Source: Pseudomonas gingeri (lineage in GTDB: Bacteria > Pseudomonadota > Gammaproteobacteria > Pseudomonadales > Pseudomonadaceae). Taken from it: a DNA stretch of 64,000 bases. The DNA lies in contig NZ_JACAQA010000015.1 of the NCBI RefSeq assembly GCF_013385425.1, positions 62,001 to 126,000 of the forward strand, read 5' to 3'. The translations under genes and the position numbers were made by a program. Under the pieces are notes generated by a model. It saw nothing but the letters and a program-made list of their open reading frames with translations. It did no database searches and was not told the origin of the DNA. Below are positions 37,616 to 45,757 of this stretch, piece by piece (positions within the stretch are counted from its first letter, which is position 1; every line of letters begins with the position of its first letter).

Positions 37616-38695
37616 ATGAGCACGCTTGAAGGGCTGCCCAGTCCGATCCTGACCTTGCCCCGGGGCGACAAGGATTCCCTGTCGATACGGGCCAAGGCGC
37701 TGGTCTTCGCCGATCCGCGCTCGCGGCAGTTGCTCGACTATCTGCAGCGCGTCGGTCCCAGTGACGCACCGGTGCTGATCAATGGCGAAACCGGCACCGG
37801 CAAGGAACTGGTGGCGCGCTATATCCATTCCTCCAGCGGGCGGACCGGGGCTTTTGTCGCGGTGAACTGCGGCGCCATCAGCGAAACCCTCGCCGAAAGC
37901 GAATTCTTCGGCCATGAAGCCGGGGCGTTTTCCGGTGCGGTGGGGCGTCGGGTCGGCTGGTTTGAAGAGGCCGATGGCGGCACCTTGTTTCTCGACGAGA
38001 TCGGCGATCTGCCATTGCCGTTGCAGGTCAAGCTGCTGCGTGCCCTGCAGGAGCAGGAGATCGTGCGCGTCGGTTCGCGCAAGCCGATCAAGATCAATAT
38101 CCGCCTGGTGACGGCGACCAATATCGACCTGGAGCAGGCGGTGGAGGCGGGTAATTTCCGTCTCGACCTGTTTTATCGGATCAACGTGGCCCAGGTGCAG
38201 GTCCTGCCCTTGCGCGAGCGCCCGCTGGATATCCTGCCGCTGGTTGAACATTTTCGAAAACTCTACAGCCAACGGCTGAAGATTGCCGAGCCGATGCTCT
38301 CCGAGGCGGCCACCCAGGCGCTGCTCGAGTATCCCTGGCCGGGGAATATCCGCGAGCTGGAAAACGTCGTGCACCTGGCCTTGCTGGTGGCCGGCGACAA
38401 GCCGATCCGGCCTGAACACCTGAAGTTTTCCGCAGGTTTGAGTGGTCGGCATGTGGCGAGCAGTACAGGCGTGTCGCGGGTCCCCCAGGAAGTGATTCGC
38501 GAGCAGTTGCTGCGCCTGTTCGAAGTGCCGGGGGAAACCCTGTTGCATGATATCGAGGACCTGCTGGTGCGCGAGGCGTTTGCCTTTTGCGGCTTCAACC
38601 AGCTGCGCACCGCCGAACTGCTGGGCATTACCCGTAATGCCATGCGCACCTTGCTGGTCAATCACGGCATGCTCAAGGGCCGCGCCAAGCCCTGA
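37616..38695 (+). CDS. sfnR: Sigma-54-dependent activator without sensory domain, SfnR-like
   Basis: 359 residues. The AAA+ domain begins almost at once (Walker A GETGTGKE at 57-64, GAFSGA loop at 103-108, Walker [11 protein letters not shown] at 121-130), and a Fis-type HTH closes the protein ([21 protein letters not shown]). There is no N-terminal receiver, GAF or PAS domain. That build is known for SfnR, which activates dimethyl sulfone and other organosulfur genes in Pseudomonas under sulfate limitation. The loop 1 motif has Ser instead of Thr. Downstream monooxygenase, receptor and importer genes with sigma-54 promoters fit this role. Confidence 0.78.
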   Translation: MSTLEGLPSPILTLPRGDKDSLSIRAKALVFADPRSRQLLDYLQRVGPSDAPVLINGETGTGKELVARYIHSSSGRTGAFVAVNCGAISETLAESEFFGHEAGAFSGAVGRRVGWFEEADGGTLFLDEIGDLPLPLQVKLLRALQEQEIVRVGSRKPIKINIRLVTATNIDLEQAVEAGNFRLDLFYRINVAQVQVLPLRERPLDILPLVEHFRKLYSQRLKIAEPMLSEAATQALLEYPWPGNIRELENVVHLALLVAGDKPIRPEHLKFSAGLSGRHVASSTGVSRVPQEVIREQLLRLFEVPGETLLHDIEDLLVREAFAFCGFNQLRTAELLGITRNAMRTLLVNHGMLKGRAKP

Positions 38696-38720
38696 TCCCC
38701 TTTTTGAAAACACCACAAAC

Positions 38721-38796
38721 CTGTAGGAGCCGGGCTTGCCCGCGAAGCTTGTGGCGATTTCAAGGCCCTCTTCGCTGGCAAGCCCGGCTCCTACAG
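38721..38796. repeat. REP inverted pair after the sigma-54 regulator
   Basis: The arms 38721-38747 and 38770-38796 both read as GTAGGAGC-CGGGCTTGCC-type REP units facing each other with a short spacer. The pair can form a long cruciform and probably terminates or protects the two converging transcripts. Confidence 0.85.
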
Positions 38797-38847
38797 GACG
38801 GTGTCGAACCGAGAGTTTGCATACGACCGAAGATCCAATCAGGGCGC

Positions 38848-39987
38848 CTACAGGACCGTGCGCTGCTCGACGCTCCTGCTTGAGATACGCCGCAATAGCG
38901 GCAACAACTCAGCCCCCAGATGAATCACCTCTTCCAGATGCGGAAAGCCCGACAGGATAAAACTGTCGACGCCCAACTGGTGATACTCCTCGATCCGTTC
39001 CGCCACCTGTTCATAGCTCCCCACCAGGGCCGTTCCGGCACCGCCACGCACCAGACCCACACCAGCCCACAGATTGGCCGACACCTCCAGCTCCCGGGCG
39101 CCGCGCCCGCGACCTTCGGCCAAGCGCGTCTGGCGCGTCTGCCCGACGGACTCATACGCGGCCATCTGTACTTGGGCGCGGTCGATGGCGTCCTTGGGAA
39201 TCTCCGCCAGCAACCGTTCGACATGGGCCCAGGCCGCATCGTCGGTGGGCGCGGCGAAAATATGCAGGCGCAAACCAAAGCGCAAGGTCCGCCCCTGGGC
39301 CGCCGCCAGTTCGCGCATCCGGCGGATACGCTCGGCAATCAGCAAGGGCGGCTCGCACCACATCAGGTGGGTCTGTGCATGGGCCGCGCCGACCCGTTCC
39401 GCGGCCTCGGACGCGCCGCCGAAATAGATCGCCGGGGCGGGCGCCGCAGGGGCAATCGGCGAGGCGTTGACGCTGCGGTAGTAGCGTCCGTGATGGGGCT
39501 GGCCGTTGCCCGCCCAGACTGCCTGGAACACTTCGAGAAACTCGGCGGTCCGCGCATAACGTTCATCGTGCTCCAGAAAATCCCCCAGCGAACGCTGCTC
39601 GAAACGGCTGGAGCCGCTGACCACATGCAGAGCCAGGCGGTTATCGCTGAGCAACTGCAGGGTCGCGGCGCGATGGGCGGTGTAGGCGGGCAGCTCCAGG
39701 CCCGGGCGCAAGGTCAGCAGGAATTTCAGCCGCCGCACTTCCTGGGCCAGCACCGCAGTGATCAGCCAGGGATCTTCGAAGCCGCTGGCGGTGGGCACCA
39801 TGATCGCGTCGAAGCCGCCGTATTCGGCGGCGCGGACGATCTGGCGCAGGTAGTCGAGGGTCGGCGCTCGTTCGCCCTGCTGGAACAACCCGACTTTGGG
39901 CAGGCCGCTGCTGGTCAGGTGGCGACCGTCGCCGTTGGTGGGCAGGAACCAGTCGATCTTGATGTTCTGGCGTGGATCATTCGGCAT
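38848..39987 (-). CDS. LLM-class flavin-dependent monooxygenase (alkanesulfonate-type)
   Basis: ATG 39987 gives 379 residues, the size of SsuD. A luciferase-like TIM barrel: IDWFLPTNGDGRHL, AAEYGGFDAIMVPTASG, KFLLTLRPG, HVVSGSSRFEQ and YFGGASEAAERVGAAHAQ. SsuD relatives use reduced FMN and O2 to release sulfite from alkanesulfonates in the cytoplasm. It overlaps the upstream monooxygenase gene by 11 bp, so the two are coupled. No flavin reductase is seen in the window. Substrate unknown. Confidence 0.9.
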   Translation of the reverse strand: MPNDPRQNIKIDWFLPTNGDGRHLTSSGLPKVGLFQQGERAPTLDYLRQIVRAAEYGGFDAIMVPTASGFEDPWLITAVLAQEVRRLKFLLTLRPGLELPAYTAHRAATLQLLSDNRLALHVVSGSSRFEQRSLGDFLEHDERYARTAEFLEVFQAVWAGNGQPHHGRYYRSVNASPIAPAAPAPAIYFGGASEAAERVGAAHAQTHLMWCEPPLLIAERIRRMRELAAAQGRTLRFGLRLHIFAAPTDDAAWAHVERLLAEIPKDAIDRAQVQMAAYESVGQTRQTRLAEGRGRGARELEVSANLWAGVGLVRGGAGTALVGSYEQVAERIEEYHQLGVDSFILSGFPHLEEVIHLGAELLPLLRRISSRSVEQRTVL

Positions 39988-40993
39988 GCTGGGTGCGCTC
40001 CTTGCGCAGGCCTTGGGCGGTAAGCAACGGCAGGATCTGTTCGCCGAAGCGCAGGACTTCATGCACTGCCGGCTGACCGACCAGGATGATCTGTTCGATG
40101 CCCAGGCCGTGCAGCTCCTGTAGCCGGGTAGCGACCTGATGCGGCGTGCCGACGATAAACACCGGCTGATCGGCACGTGGTTGCCAGAGATTGGGGTGCA
40201 GCTCGAAGTGCCGCACCGGCTGGTGCTCGCGGGTGAGCCGGAGCAACGACGGGGCGCTGTCCGGGGGCTTGATCCCCAGGGTTTCCAGGTGGGCCGCCGC
40301 CGCTTCCCAGGCTTCCTCCTCGGTGTCCCTGAACAGCAGGCCGAAGGAGCAGACGAAGCCAAGGCCCGGGGCATCGGCGCGCAAGCGCTGGATCTCCTGT
40401 TGCAGTGGGTTCGGCGCCCGGCTGCGCAGCAGGCAGGTTCGGGCGTGGCCGGCGATCAGCGCGCTGTCCTGAGAGTCGTCGAGGATGATCGGGGGGGCCG
40501 GGAGCTGGCGCCGCGCGACGCCGGCGCTCTCCAGCTGGAAGTAGCGTCCGTTGTAGTGGAACTCGCTGCCGGCGGGGGCCAGCAGCTGCGTGAGGATGTC
40601 CAGGTACTCGCCGATACGTTCATGGCGCTGGTCACGGTTGAGCCATTCACCGAACACCTGGCGCAGGCTGCCTTGTTCGCCGTCGGGCAGGTGCAGGCGC
40701 ACGCGATTGGCGCTGATCGATTGCAGGCTTTGTACGGTGGCGGCGAGGGCCGCCGGCAACATGACTTCGGGCGGTACGCTGACCGTCAGGTGGACCCGAC
40801 GGGTGTGGGCGCACAAGGTCGCCGCCACGCCGAGGCTGTCGGCGCACTGCGCGCCACCGGGCACCCAGAGCCCATCAAGGCCGGCGTATTCCACGGCCTG
40901 GGCCAGTTGAATCCACTGCGCGGGATGGCGCGCCCAGGAGGTGGTACCGTCGGTGTCGCACAAGGGCAACTGCCAGCTGAACTCAAGGGCCAT
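39977..40993 (-). CDS. LLM-class flavin-dependent oxidoreductase
   Basis: 338 residues, second member of the luciferase-like family. Features: FSWQLPLCDTDG, AVEYAGLDGLWVPGGAQC, VHLTVSVPPEVMLP, and a C-terminal VFIVGTPHQVATRLQELHGLG. Shorter than SsuD. Pairing with a second LLM gene is common where two different sulfonates or sulfones are degraded, or where the proteins act together. Probably part of the receptor-led operon starting at the sigma-54 promoter near 44369. Confidence 0.88.
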   Translation of the reverse strand: MALEFSWQLPLCDTDGTTSWARHPAQWIQLAQAVEYAGLDGLWVPGGAQCADSLGVAATLCAHTRRVHLTVSVPPEVMLPAALAATVQSLQSISANRVRLHLPDGEQGSLRQVFGEWLNRDQRHERIGEYLDILTQLLAPAGSEFHYNGRYFQLESAGVARRQLPAPPIILDDSQDSALIAGHARTCLLRSRAPNPLQQEIQRLRADAPGLGFVCSFGLLFRDTEEEAWEAAAAHLETLGIKPPDSAPSLLRLTREHQPVRHFELHPNLWQPRADQPVFIVGTPHQVATRLQELHGLGIEQIILVGQPAVHEVLRFGEQILPLLTAQGLRKERTQHAE

Positions 40994-41038
40994 GCACGGG
41001 CTCCGTCAAAGGGGCGCAGACCCGCCGCCCGAATTCAC

Positions 41039-41705
41039 TCATCCTACCCTCGATGGGGCGCTCGCCGCCCATGATCGGCTGAACCGGTTGGCCGGACGCG
41101 GCAGCCCGAGGTTTTCCCGCAGGGTGCGGCCTTCGTATTCGCGGCGGAACAGCCCGCGTTCCTGCATCGCGGACGAACGCGTCATCGTCCCAACTGTCCC
41201 ACAGGCCCTTGACCACATCGTGGAATTCCTCGGCGCGCTGATAGCGGTCGCCGTGGTCGATATGGCTTTCCCGGCCGAAATTCCAGGCCTCGTCGGAGAC
41301 CACCGAAGTCACCAGGTTCCAGGCCGCGCGGCCCTTGGACAGGTGGTCGAGGGAGGCGAACTTGCGGGCGATATGGTAGGGCTCGTTGTAGCTGGTGGTC
41401 GCGGTGGCGATCAGGCCGATATGGCGGGTGACGGCCGCGAGGGCGGACATCAGGGTCAGCGGTTCGAAGTGTTCGGCCCGGGCGCAGCGGCTCAGGGCAT
41501 CGTGATGATGACCCCAGAGCGCAACCACATCGGCGACGAACAGCGCGTCGAACTTGCCGCGTTCGGCGGTTTCGGCAATCGCCTTGAAGTGCTCGAAATC
41601 CAGGCTGGCATCGGCCTGGCCCAGGGGATGACGCCAGGCGGCGAGATGATGGCCGCTGTTGGCGAGAAAGGCGCCGAGCTTGAGTTGATCGGTACGACGG
41701 GTCAT
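41039..41705 (-). pseudogene. NtaA/SnaA/DszA-family monooxygenase gene with internal deletion
   Basis: From ATG 41705 about 185 codons match the N-terminal half of this ~450-residue family (LKLGAFLANSGHHLAAWR, RGKFDALFVADVVALWG, RAAWNLVTSVVSDEAWNFG, LWDSWDDDAFVRD). The next bases, near 41170, jump in another frame to the extreme C-terminus (QERGLFRREYEGRTLRENLG then LPRPANRF), ending at 41039. Roughly 235 codons are missing and the two parts are out of frame. The uncorrected frame runs on to 40983 with unrelated residues. The enzyme must be inactive. Confidence 0.9.
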
Positions 41706-41769
41706 TGCAGGCTCCCGGTAAACAAGGTGGCGGCGCCGGGCCATCGGGCCGCGCGTGCCGCCAGGACGG

Positions 41770-44205
41770 TCAGAAGTTGTAGGTCAGGCCGGTGTACCAG
41801 TAGCCGCCCGTGGTGCCGTAGGGCGAGAAGTTGCCGTAGGGGTAGGCCCCCGAGGCACTGGGCAGGTTGGTGCGTTCCGGGTACAGGTTGAAGACGTTGT
41901 TGGCCCCGGCATTGAGGGTCAAGCTCTTGGTCAGGTGGTAGTCGACGTTCAGGTCGGTGATCCAGGCCGCCGAGAAACTGCGGTCGTAGATCGCCGCGGT
42001 GCCGTACTGGGTGTACTCGCCATAGCGGGTCAGGTTCAGGCCGATCTCGAACTTGTCGATGCTCCAGACGGTGCCCAGCAACAGCTTGGAATCCGGCAGG
42101 CCGTGCTTGAGGTTGCCCTGGCGCTGGCGGTCGTAACCGCCGTCCGGGCCCAAGGCCTGCTGGGCGGCGTCGGAGGCGTGGATGGCGTCGATTGCGGTGG
42201 TGTTCCAGTTGAAGCCCAGGGTGTAGCGCAGGTTGCCGTAGGCACCGATGTCCTGCCGGTAGTCGCCGACCAGGTCGACGCCGCGGGTGGTGGTGTCGAG
42301 GGCGTTGGTGAAGTAGGTCACCGCCTGGTTGGTCGGCAGCCCGGCCGCCGCGAGGATCGCCTCGATCTGCGGGGTGCCGCCCAGGTAGCCGGTCTGGGCG
42401 ATGCGGTCCTTGATCTTGATCTGGTAGGCATCCAGGGTGACGCTGGCGTTGTCGATCGGTTGCAGGGTCAGGCCGAAGCCGATGTTGGTCGACTTCTCCG
42501 GTTTCAGGGTGGTGGCGCCGAGGGCTTTGGCCACCGTCGAATCCACCGCGACATTGCGGTAGTCGAACAGGTTGCCGTTGACGCTGGTCTGCGAGGTCGA
42601 GCTGTAGATCTGCTGCGACAGCGACGGCGCGCGGAAGCCGGTGCTGAAGGTGCCGCGCACGGCGAGGATCGGGGTCAACTGGTAACGGGTGGAGAACTTG
42701 CCGTTGGTGGTGGTGCCCGAACCGTCGTTGTAGTGCTCGTAGCGCCCGGCGAGGTCGACGTGCCACTTGTCGGTCAGGTCCTGGCCGATCTCGCCATAGC
42801 CGGCCACGCTGGTGCGGCTTTTCTCCGCGGCGTCGGCCGGGGTGGTGCCGGCACCGGAAATGGTTCCCGGCGCAATCGGCGCGCCGCTGGCACCGGTGCT
42901 GAAGTCGCCGAGGGCATAGGAGTCATAGTCGCCCTTGCCGATCTTGTAGCTCTCGAAGCGTTGTTCCAGGCCCCAGGAAATCTGCGTCGGCTTGGCCAGG
43001 CCGAGGTCGAAGGCGCGGGTCAGGTCGAGGTTGTTGGTCCATTGGCTGAAGGTCTTGGCCCCGGTGTCCACCGAGGTCGGCGAGTCCGGGCCGAAGCTCA
43101 GGTTATAGGTGTGGCGCAGGGTGGCCTCGGCATGATCCTGGCCGTAGGTGCTGGACAGGTCGTAGTCCCAGCCGGCGGCCTTGCCCTTGCCGCCGAAGGC
43201 CACCTGGAAGTCGTTTTCGATAAACCGCAGGGTGTCTTCGATGCCCTCCGGGAACGGCGTGGCGATCCCGTCGAAGCTCGCCGGCTGGTGGAAGGCCAGG
43301 GGTTTTTCCGAGTTGCGCCGGGTGTAGGTGGAGAACGAATAGAGGGTCAGGGCATCGTCCACCGGCAGTTCGGCGTTGTAGCCGAAGCTGAAGTTGCGCG
43401 CCTGGGGCAGGCCGGTGCCGTAGTAGGTATGGCGCTCGCTGGTGTTGCCGGCGCTGTCGGTGTAGGGCGCGTCGTCGGAGCGGTCGGAGGTGTTCTGTTT
43501 CTTCACGTCCAGGGCCAGGTTGATAAAGCCGTCGTTGGGCAGTGACAGCCCCAGGTCGCCGGTTTGCCGGGTGGTGGCGCCGTCGCCGTTTTCAAAGTTC
43601 TGGCCGTAGCGGGTGCTGAGGCTGCCGCCATGGTCGGTCTGCTTGAGCACGATATTGATCACGCCGCCGATGGCGTCCGAGCCGTATTGCGCGGAGGCGC
43701 CGTCGCGCAGCACTTCGACATGGTCCACCAGGGCGGTGGGGATCATGTCCAGGTCCACCGGTTGCGAGCCGGAGTTGAGGTAGGTGCCGTTGTTCAGCAG
43801 TGCGCTGTTGTGGCGGCGCTTGCCGTTGACCAGCACCAGCACCTGGTCGCCGTTGAGGCCGCGCAGGCTGATGGGGCGCACCACCGAGGTCGAGCCGAAG
43901 CCGGAGGAGGTCGGCTGGTTCAGCGAGGGCAGCACCTTGTTCAGGGCGGCGGTGAGATCGCCCTGGCCGGTGGCGAGCAACTGCTTGGAGGAAATCACGT
44001 CCACCGGCGCCGGGCTGTCGGCCAGGGTGCGGGCCTGGCCACGGTTGCCGATGACCACCACGGTGTCCAGGGGGTTATCGCTGGTGGTGTCGGCGGCCAG
44101 GGTCAGGCTGCTGTAGCTCAGTGCCTCGCACACGGCCAGGAACAGCAGGCTGTGGGTGAAGGTGTTGCGGGTGGGGCGCCGGTTGGCGGCACGTGTTGAA
44201 CTCAT
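41770..44205 (-). CDS. TonB-dependent outer-membrane receptor
   Basis: 811 residues with signal peptide (cleavage near LAADTT). The plug begins DTVVVIGNRGQARTLADSPAP (shortened) and holds PISLRGLNGDQVLVLVNGKR and VEVLRDGASAQYGSDAIGGV. The 22-strand barrel ends in WYTGLTYNF with a terminal Phe. It has no extended N-terminal signalling domain, so it is not an ECF-coupled transducer. Upstream is a sigma-54 promoter and below it lie monooxygenase genes, so the ligand is likely an organosulfur compound rather than iron. Confidence 0.92.
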   Translation of the reverse strand: MSSTRAANRRPTRNTFTHSLLFLAVCEALSYSSLTLAADTTSDNPLDTVVVIGNRGQARTLADSPAPVDVISSKQLLATGQGDLTAALNKVLPSLNQPTSSGFGSTSVVRPISLRGLNGDQVLVLVNGKRRHNSALLNNGTYLNSGSQPVDLDMIPTALVDHVEVLRDGASAQYGSDAIGGVINIVLKQTDHGGSLSTRYGQNFENGDGATTRQTGDLGLSLPNDGFINLALDVKKQNTSDRSDDAPYTDSAGNTSERHTYYGTGLPQARNFSFGYNAELPVDDALTLYSFSTYTRRNSEKPLAFHQPASFDGIATPFPEGIEDTLRFIENDFQVAFGGKGKAAGWDYDLSSTYGQDHAEATLRHTYNLSFGPDSPTSVDTGAKTFSQWTNNLDLTRAFDLGLAKPTQISWGLEQRFESYKIGKGDYDSYALGDFSTGASGAPIAPGTISGAGTTPADAAEKSRTSVAGYGEIGQDLTDKWHVDLAGRYEHYNDGSGTTTNGKFSTRYQLTPILAVRGTFSTGFRAPSLSQQIYSSTSQTSVNGNLFDYRNVAVDSTVAKALGATTLKPEKSTNIGFGLTLQPIDNASVTLDAYQIKIKDRIAQTGYLGGTPQIEAILAAAGLPTNQAVTYFTNALDTTTRGVDLVGDYRQDIGAYGNLRYTLGFNWNTTAIDAIHASDAAQQALGPDGGYDRQRQGNLKHGLPDSKLLLGTVWSIDKFEIGLNLTRYGEYTQYGTAAIYDRSFSAAWITDLNVDYHLTKSLTLNAGANNVFNLYPERTNLPSASGAYPYGNFSPYGTTGGYWYTGLTYNF

Positions 44206-44368
44206 GATGTGAATCGCTCCAGTGTGGTCCCCGCTCTGCGCCCTGGTGGGGGGCGATCGTGGCGGGTGAGGCGACGGGTGTGTGGGGCGTCGCCAGTGAG
44301 GTCAGTGGCGGCTTGTTGCCGGGCCGGGGGGGGCGGCCTGCGGTCTCAAGCTCTGGTCAGGGCTGTAG

Positions 44369-44384
44369 AGCAAAGCCTGTGCCA
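44369..44384 (-). promoter_or_regulatory. Sigma-54 promoter of the receptor/monooxygenase operon
   Basis: Read on the minus strand: TGGCACAGGCTTTGCT, with GG and GC ten bases apart, an excellent -24/-12 element. It lies about 164 bp before the receptor start codon. The same 16-mer occurs on the plus strand at 44607. Confidence 0.85.
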
Positions 44385-44435
44385 TTCTTTAAAAGCCTTT
44401 TTAAACAAGTAGTTAGCTCGTTTGTCGGGCAATGG

Positions 44436-44533
44436 CTGGTGTTTTTCTAGCAGCGGCGATTCAGGCTGTTGGTTTTTCTACAGCGCGCCCGTGGCCGGAG
44501 GTTCGGGGGTGTGGGTTGTTGGTTTTCCAGCAG
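44436..44533. promoter_or_regulatory. Three copies of an 18-bp enhancer-like motif between divergent sigma-54 promoters
   Basis: CTGGTGTTTTTCTAGCAG (44436-44453), CTGTTGGTTTTTCTACAG (44466-44483) and TTGTTGGTTTTCCAGCAG (44516-44533) share a CTG...CAG dyad around a T-rich core. They sit 50-240 bp from both sigma-54 promoters, where activator-binding sites belong. The whole 44206-44678 gap holds no credible gene. Confidence 0.72.
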
Positions 44534-44606
44534 TCGCCCGGGGGTGCTGGTGGGTTAGCAACAGTGGTACGGGAGGGGGCGCTAATGAAGTCGGGTGCGG
44601 GAGTGG

Positions 44607-44622
44607 TGGCACAGGCTTTGCT
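44607..44622 (+). promoter_or_regulatory. Sigma-54 promoter of the P1 peptidase gene
   Basis: TGGCACAGGCTTTGCT with GG at 44608-44609 and GC at 44620-44621, ten bases between. It lies 56 bases before the peptidase ATG and is identical to the divergent promoter at 44369-44384. Confidence 0.85.
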
Positions 44623-44678
44623 GGACCGTTGCGATCACGCTCCACTATGGAAGCCAACCACTTGTCAGGAAGTTTTTT

Positions 44679-45689
44679 ATGCCACAACCGGGTTCCCGCA
44701 ATCTGCTCACCGATGTGCCGGGCGTGTCTGTCGGGCATGCCACCGATGAGCATGTCGACACTGGTGTGACGGTGATTCGTACCGACGGCGCCTGGACGGC
44801 GAGCATCGATATTCGCGGCGGTGGTCCGGGCGGTCGCGAGTCGGCGGCCCTGGAGCCGGAAAACATGGTCGGGCAACTGCATGCGCTGGTGTTTGCCGGC
44901 GGCTCGGTGTTCGGCCTGGGGGCGGCGGATGCGGTGGCGGCGGCGTTGTCGCAGCAGGCAGTGGGTTTGCATCTCAAGCCTGGTGCGCCAGCGATTCCCA
45001 TTGTTCCTGCGGCGGTGCTGCACGATCTGGCCAACGGCGGGGACAAGGACTGGGGATTGGAGCCGCCTTATCGCCGGCTGGGTTTCGAGGCGCTGCAAAA
45101 CGCCTCGCAAGACTTTGCCCAGGGCTCGGTGGGAGCGGGGCGGGGGGCTATGGCCGGGGTGCTCAAGGGCGGACTGGGTTCGGCATCGCTGGTGCTGGGT
45201 GATGGTTGGGTGGTGGCGGCGCTGGTGGTCGCCAATCCGATCGGCTCCGTCTATATGCCGGATGGCGAGACGTTCTGGGCCTGGCCCTGGGAGATCGCCG
45301 GGGAGTTTGGTGGTGTGCGTCCGGGGGCACCGATGGACGCCAGCGATCCGATGCCGGAACTGTCCCGGCTGGATTCCATGGGGCGGTTGCAGGCCGGGGC
45401 CAATACCACCTTGGTGGCGGTGGCCTGCAATGCCCGGTTGACCACCGCCGAGTGCAAGCGCGTGGCGATCATGGCCCAGGACGGCATTGCCCGCGCGGTG
45501 CGCCCGGCGCATCTGCCGTTTGATGGCGACACGGTGTTTGCCATGGCTTCCGGCGCGGTCGAGCTGGTGGACGGGCCGCGTCGCCAGGTGCAGATCGGCT
45601 GCCTCGGCAGCGCCGCCGCCGATTGCGTGGCGCGGGCGATTGCCCGGGGTGTTTTCGAAGCCCGGCGCGAGGCGCCGAATGGCCTGTAG
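44679..45689 (+). CDS. P1/S58 family N-terminal-nucleophile amidohydrolase
   Basis: ATG 44679 with CAGGAAG upstream gives 336 residues. N-terminal LTDVPGVSVGHATDEH and VFAGGSVFGLGAADAV are hallmarks of the DmpA/NylC family. The self-cleavage site is probably N242-T243 in AGANTTLVAVACNA, giving a Thr nucleophile as in NylC. The family includes aminopeptidases releasing small or D-amino acids and 6-aminohexanoate oligomer hydrolases. No signal peptide is present. It is driven by its own sigma-54 promoter, so an amide-linked sulfur compound is a reasonable substrate guess. Confidence 0.9.
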   Translation: MPQPGSRNLLTDVPGVSVGHATDEHVDTGVTVIRTDGAWTASIDIRGGGPGGRESAALEPENMVGQLHALVFAGGSVFGLGAADAVAAALSQQAVGLHLKPGAPAIPIVPAAVLHDLANGGDKDWGLEPPYRRLGFEALQNASQDFAQGSVGAGRGAMAGVLKGGLGSASLVLGDGWVVAALVVANPIGSVYMPDGETFWAWPWEIAGEFGGVRPGAPMDASDPMPELSRLDSMGRLQAGANTTLVAVACNARLTTAECKRVAIMAQDGIARAVRPAHLPFDGDTVFAMASGAVELVDGPRRQVQIGCLGSAAADCVARAIARGVFEARREAPNGL

Positions 45690-45718
45690 GTCTGGGATCT
45701 TGAGCATGTCACGAACCT

Positions 45719-45746
45719 TGTGGGAGCTGGCAAGCCAGCTCCCACA
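45719..45746. repeat. Perfect REP-type palindrome between converging genes
   Basis: TGTGGGAGCTGGC and its exact complement flank two A residues. It is a common intergenic palindrome of pseudomonads. It lies between the peptidase and the convergent TPR gene and can act as a two-way terminator. Confidence 0.88.
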
Positions 45747-45757
45747 GTGGATCGCGT

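Noticed and set aside
38721-38796. REP pairs as possible CRISPR repeats
   Set aside because: They are inverted, imperfect and occur in twos or threes with unequal spacing; no regular spacer array and no cas gene.
38848-40374. 508-residue reading of the first LLM monooxygenase
   Set aside because: The extra 129 N-terminal residues are an out-of-frame reading of the neighbouring monooxygenase gene. The family start fits ATG 39987.
41702-42766. 354-residue minus-strand frame inside the TonB receptor
   Set aside because: Arg/Pro-rich shadow of the receptor in another frame. The receptor frame is intact with all family motifs.
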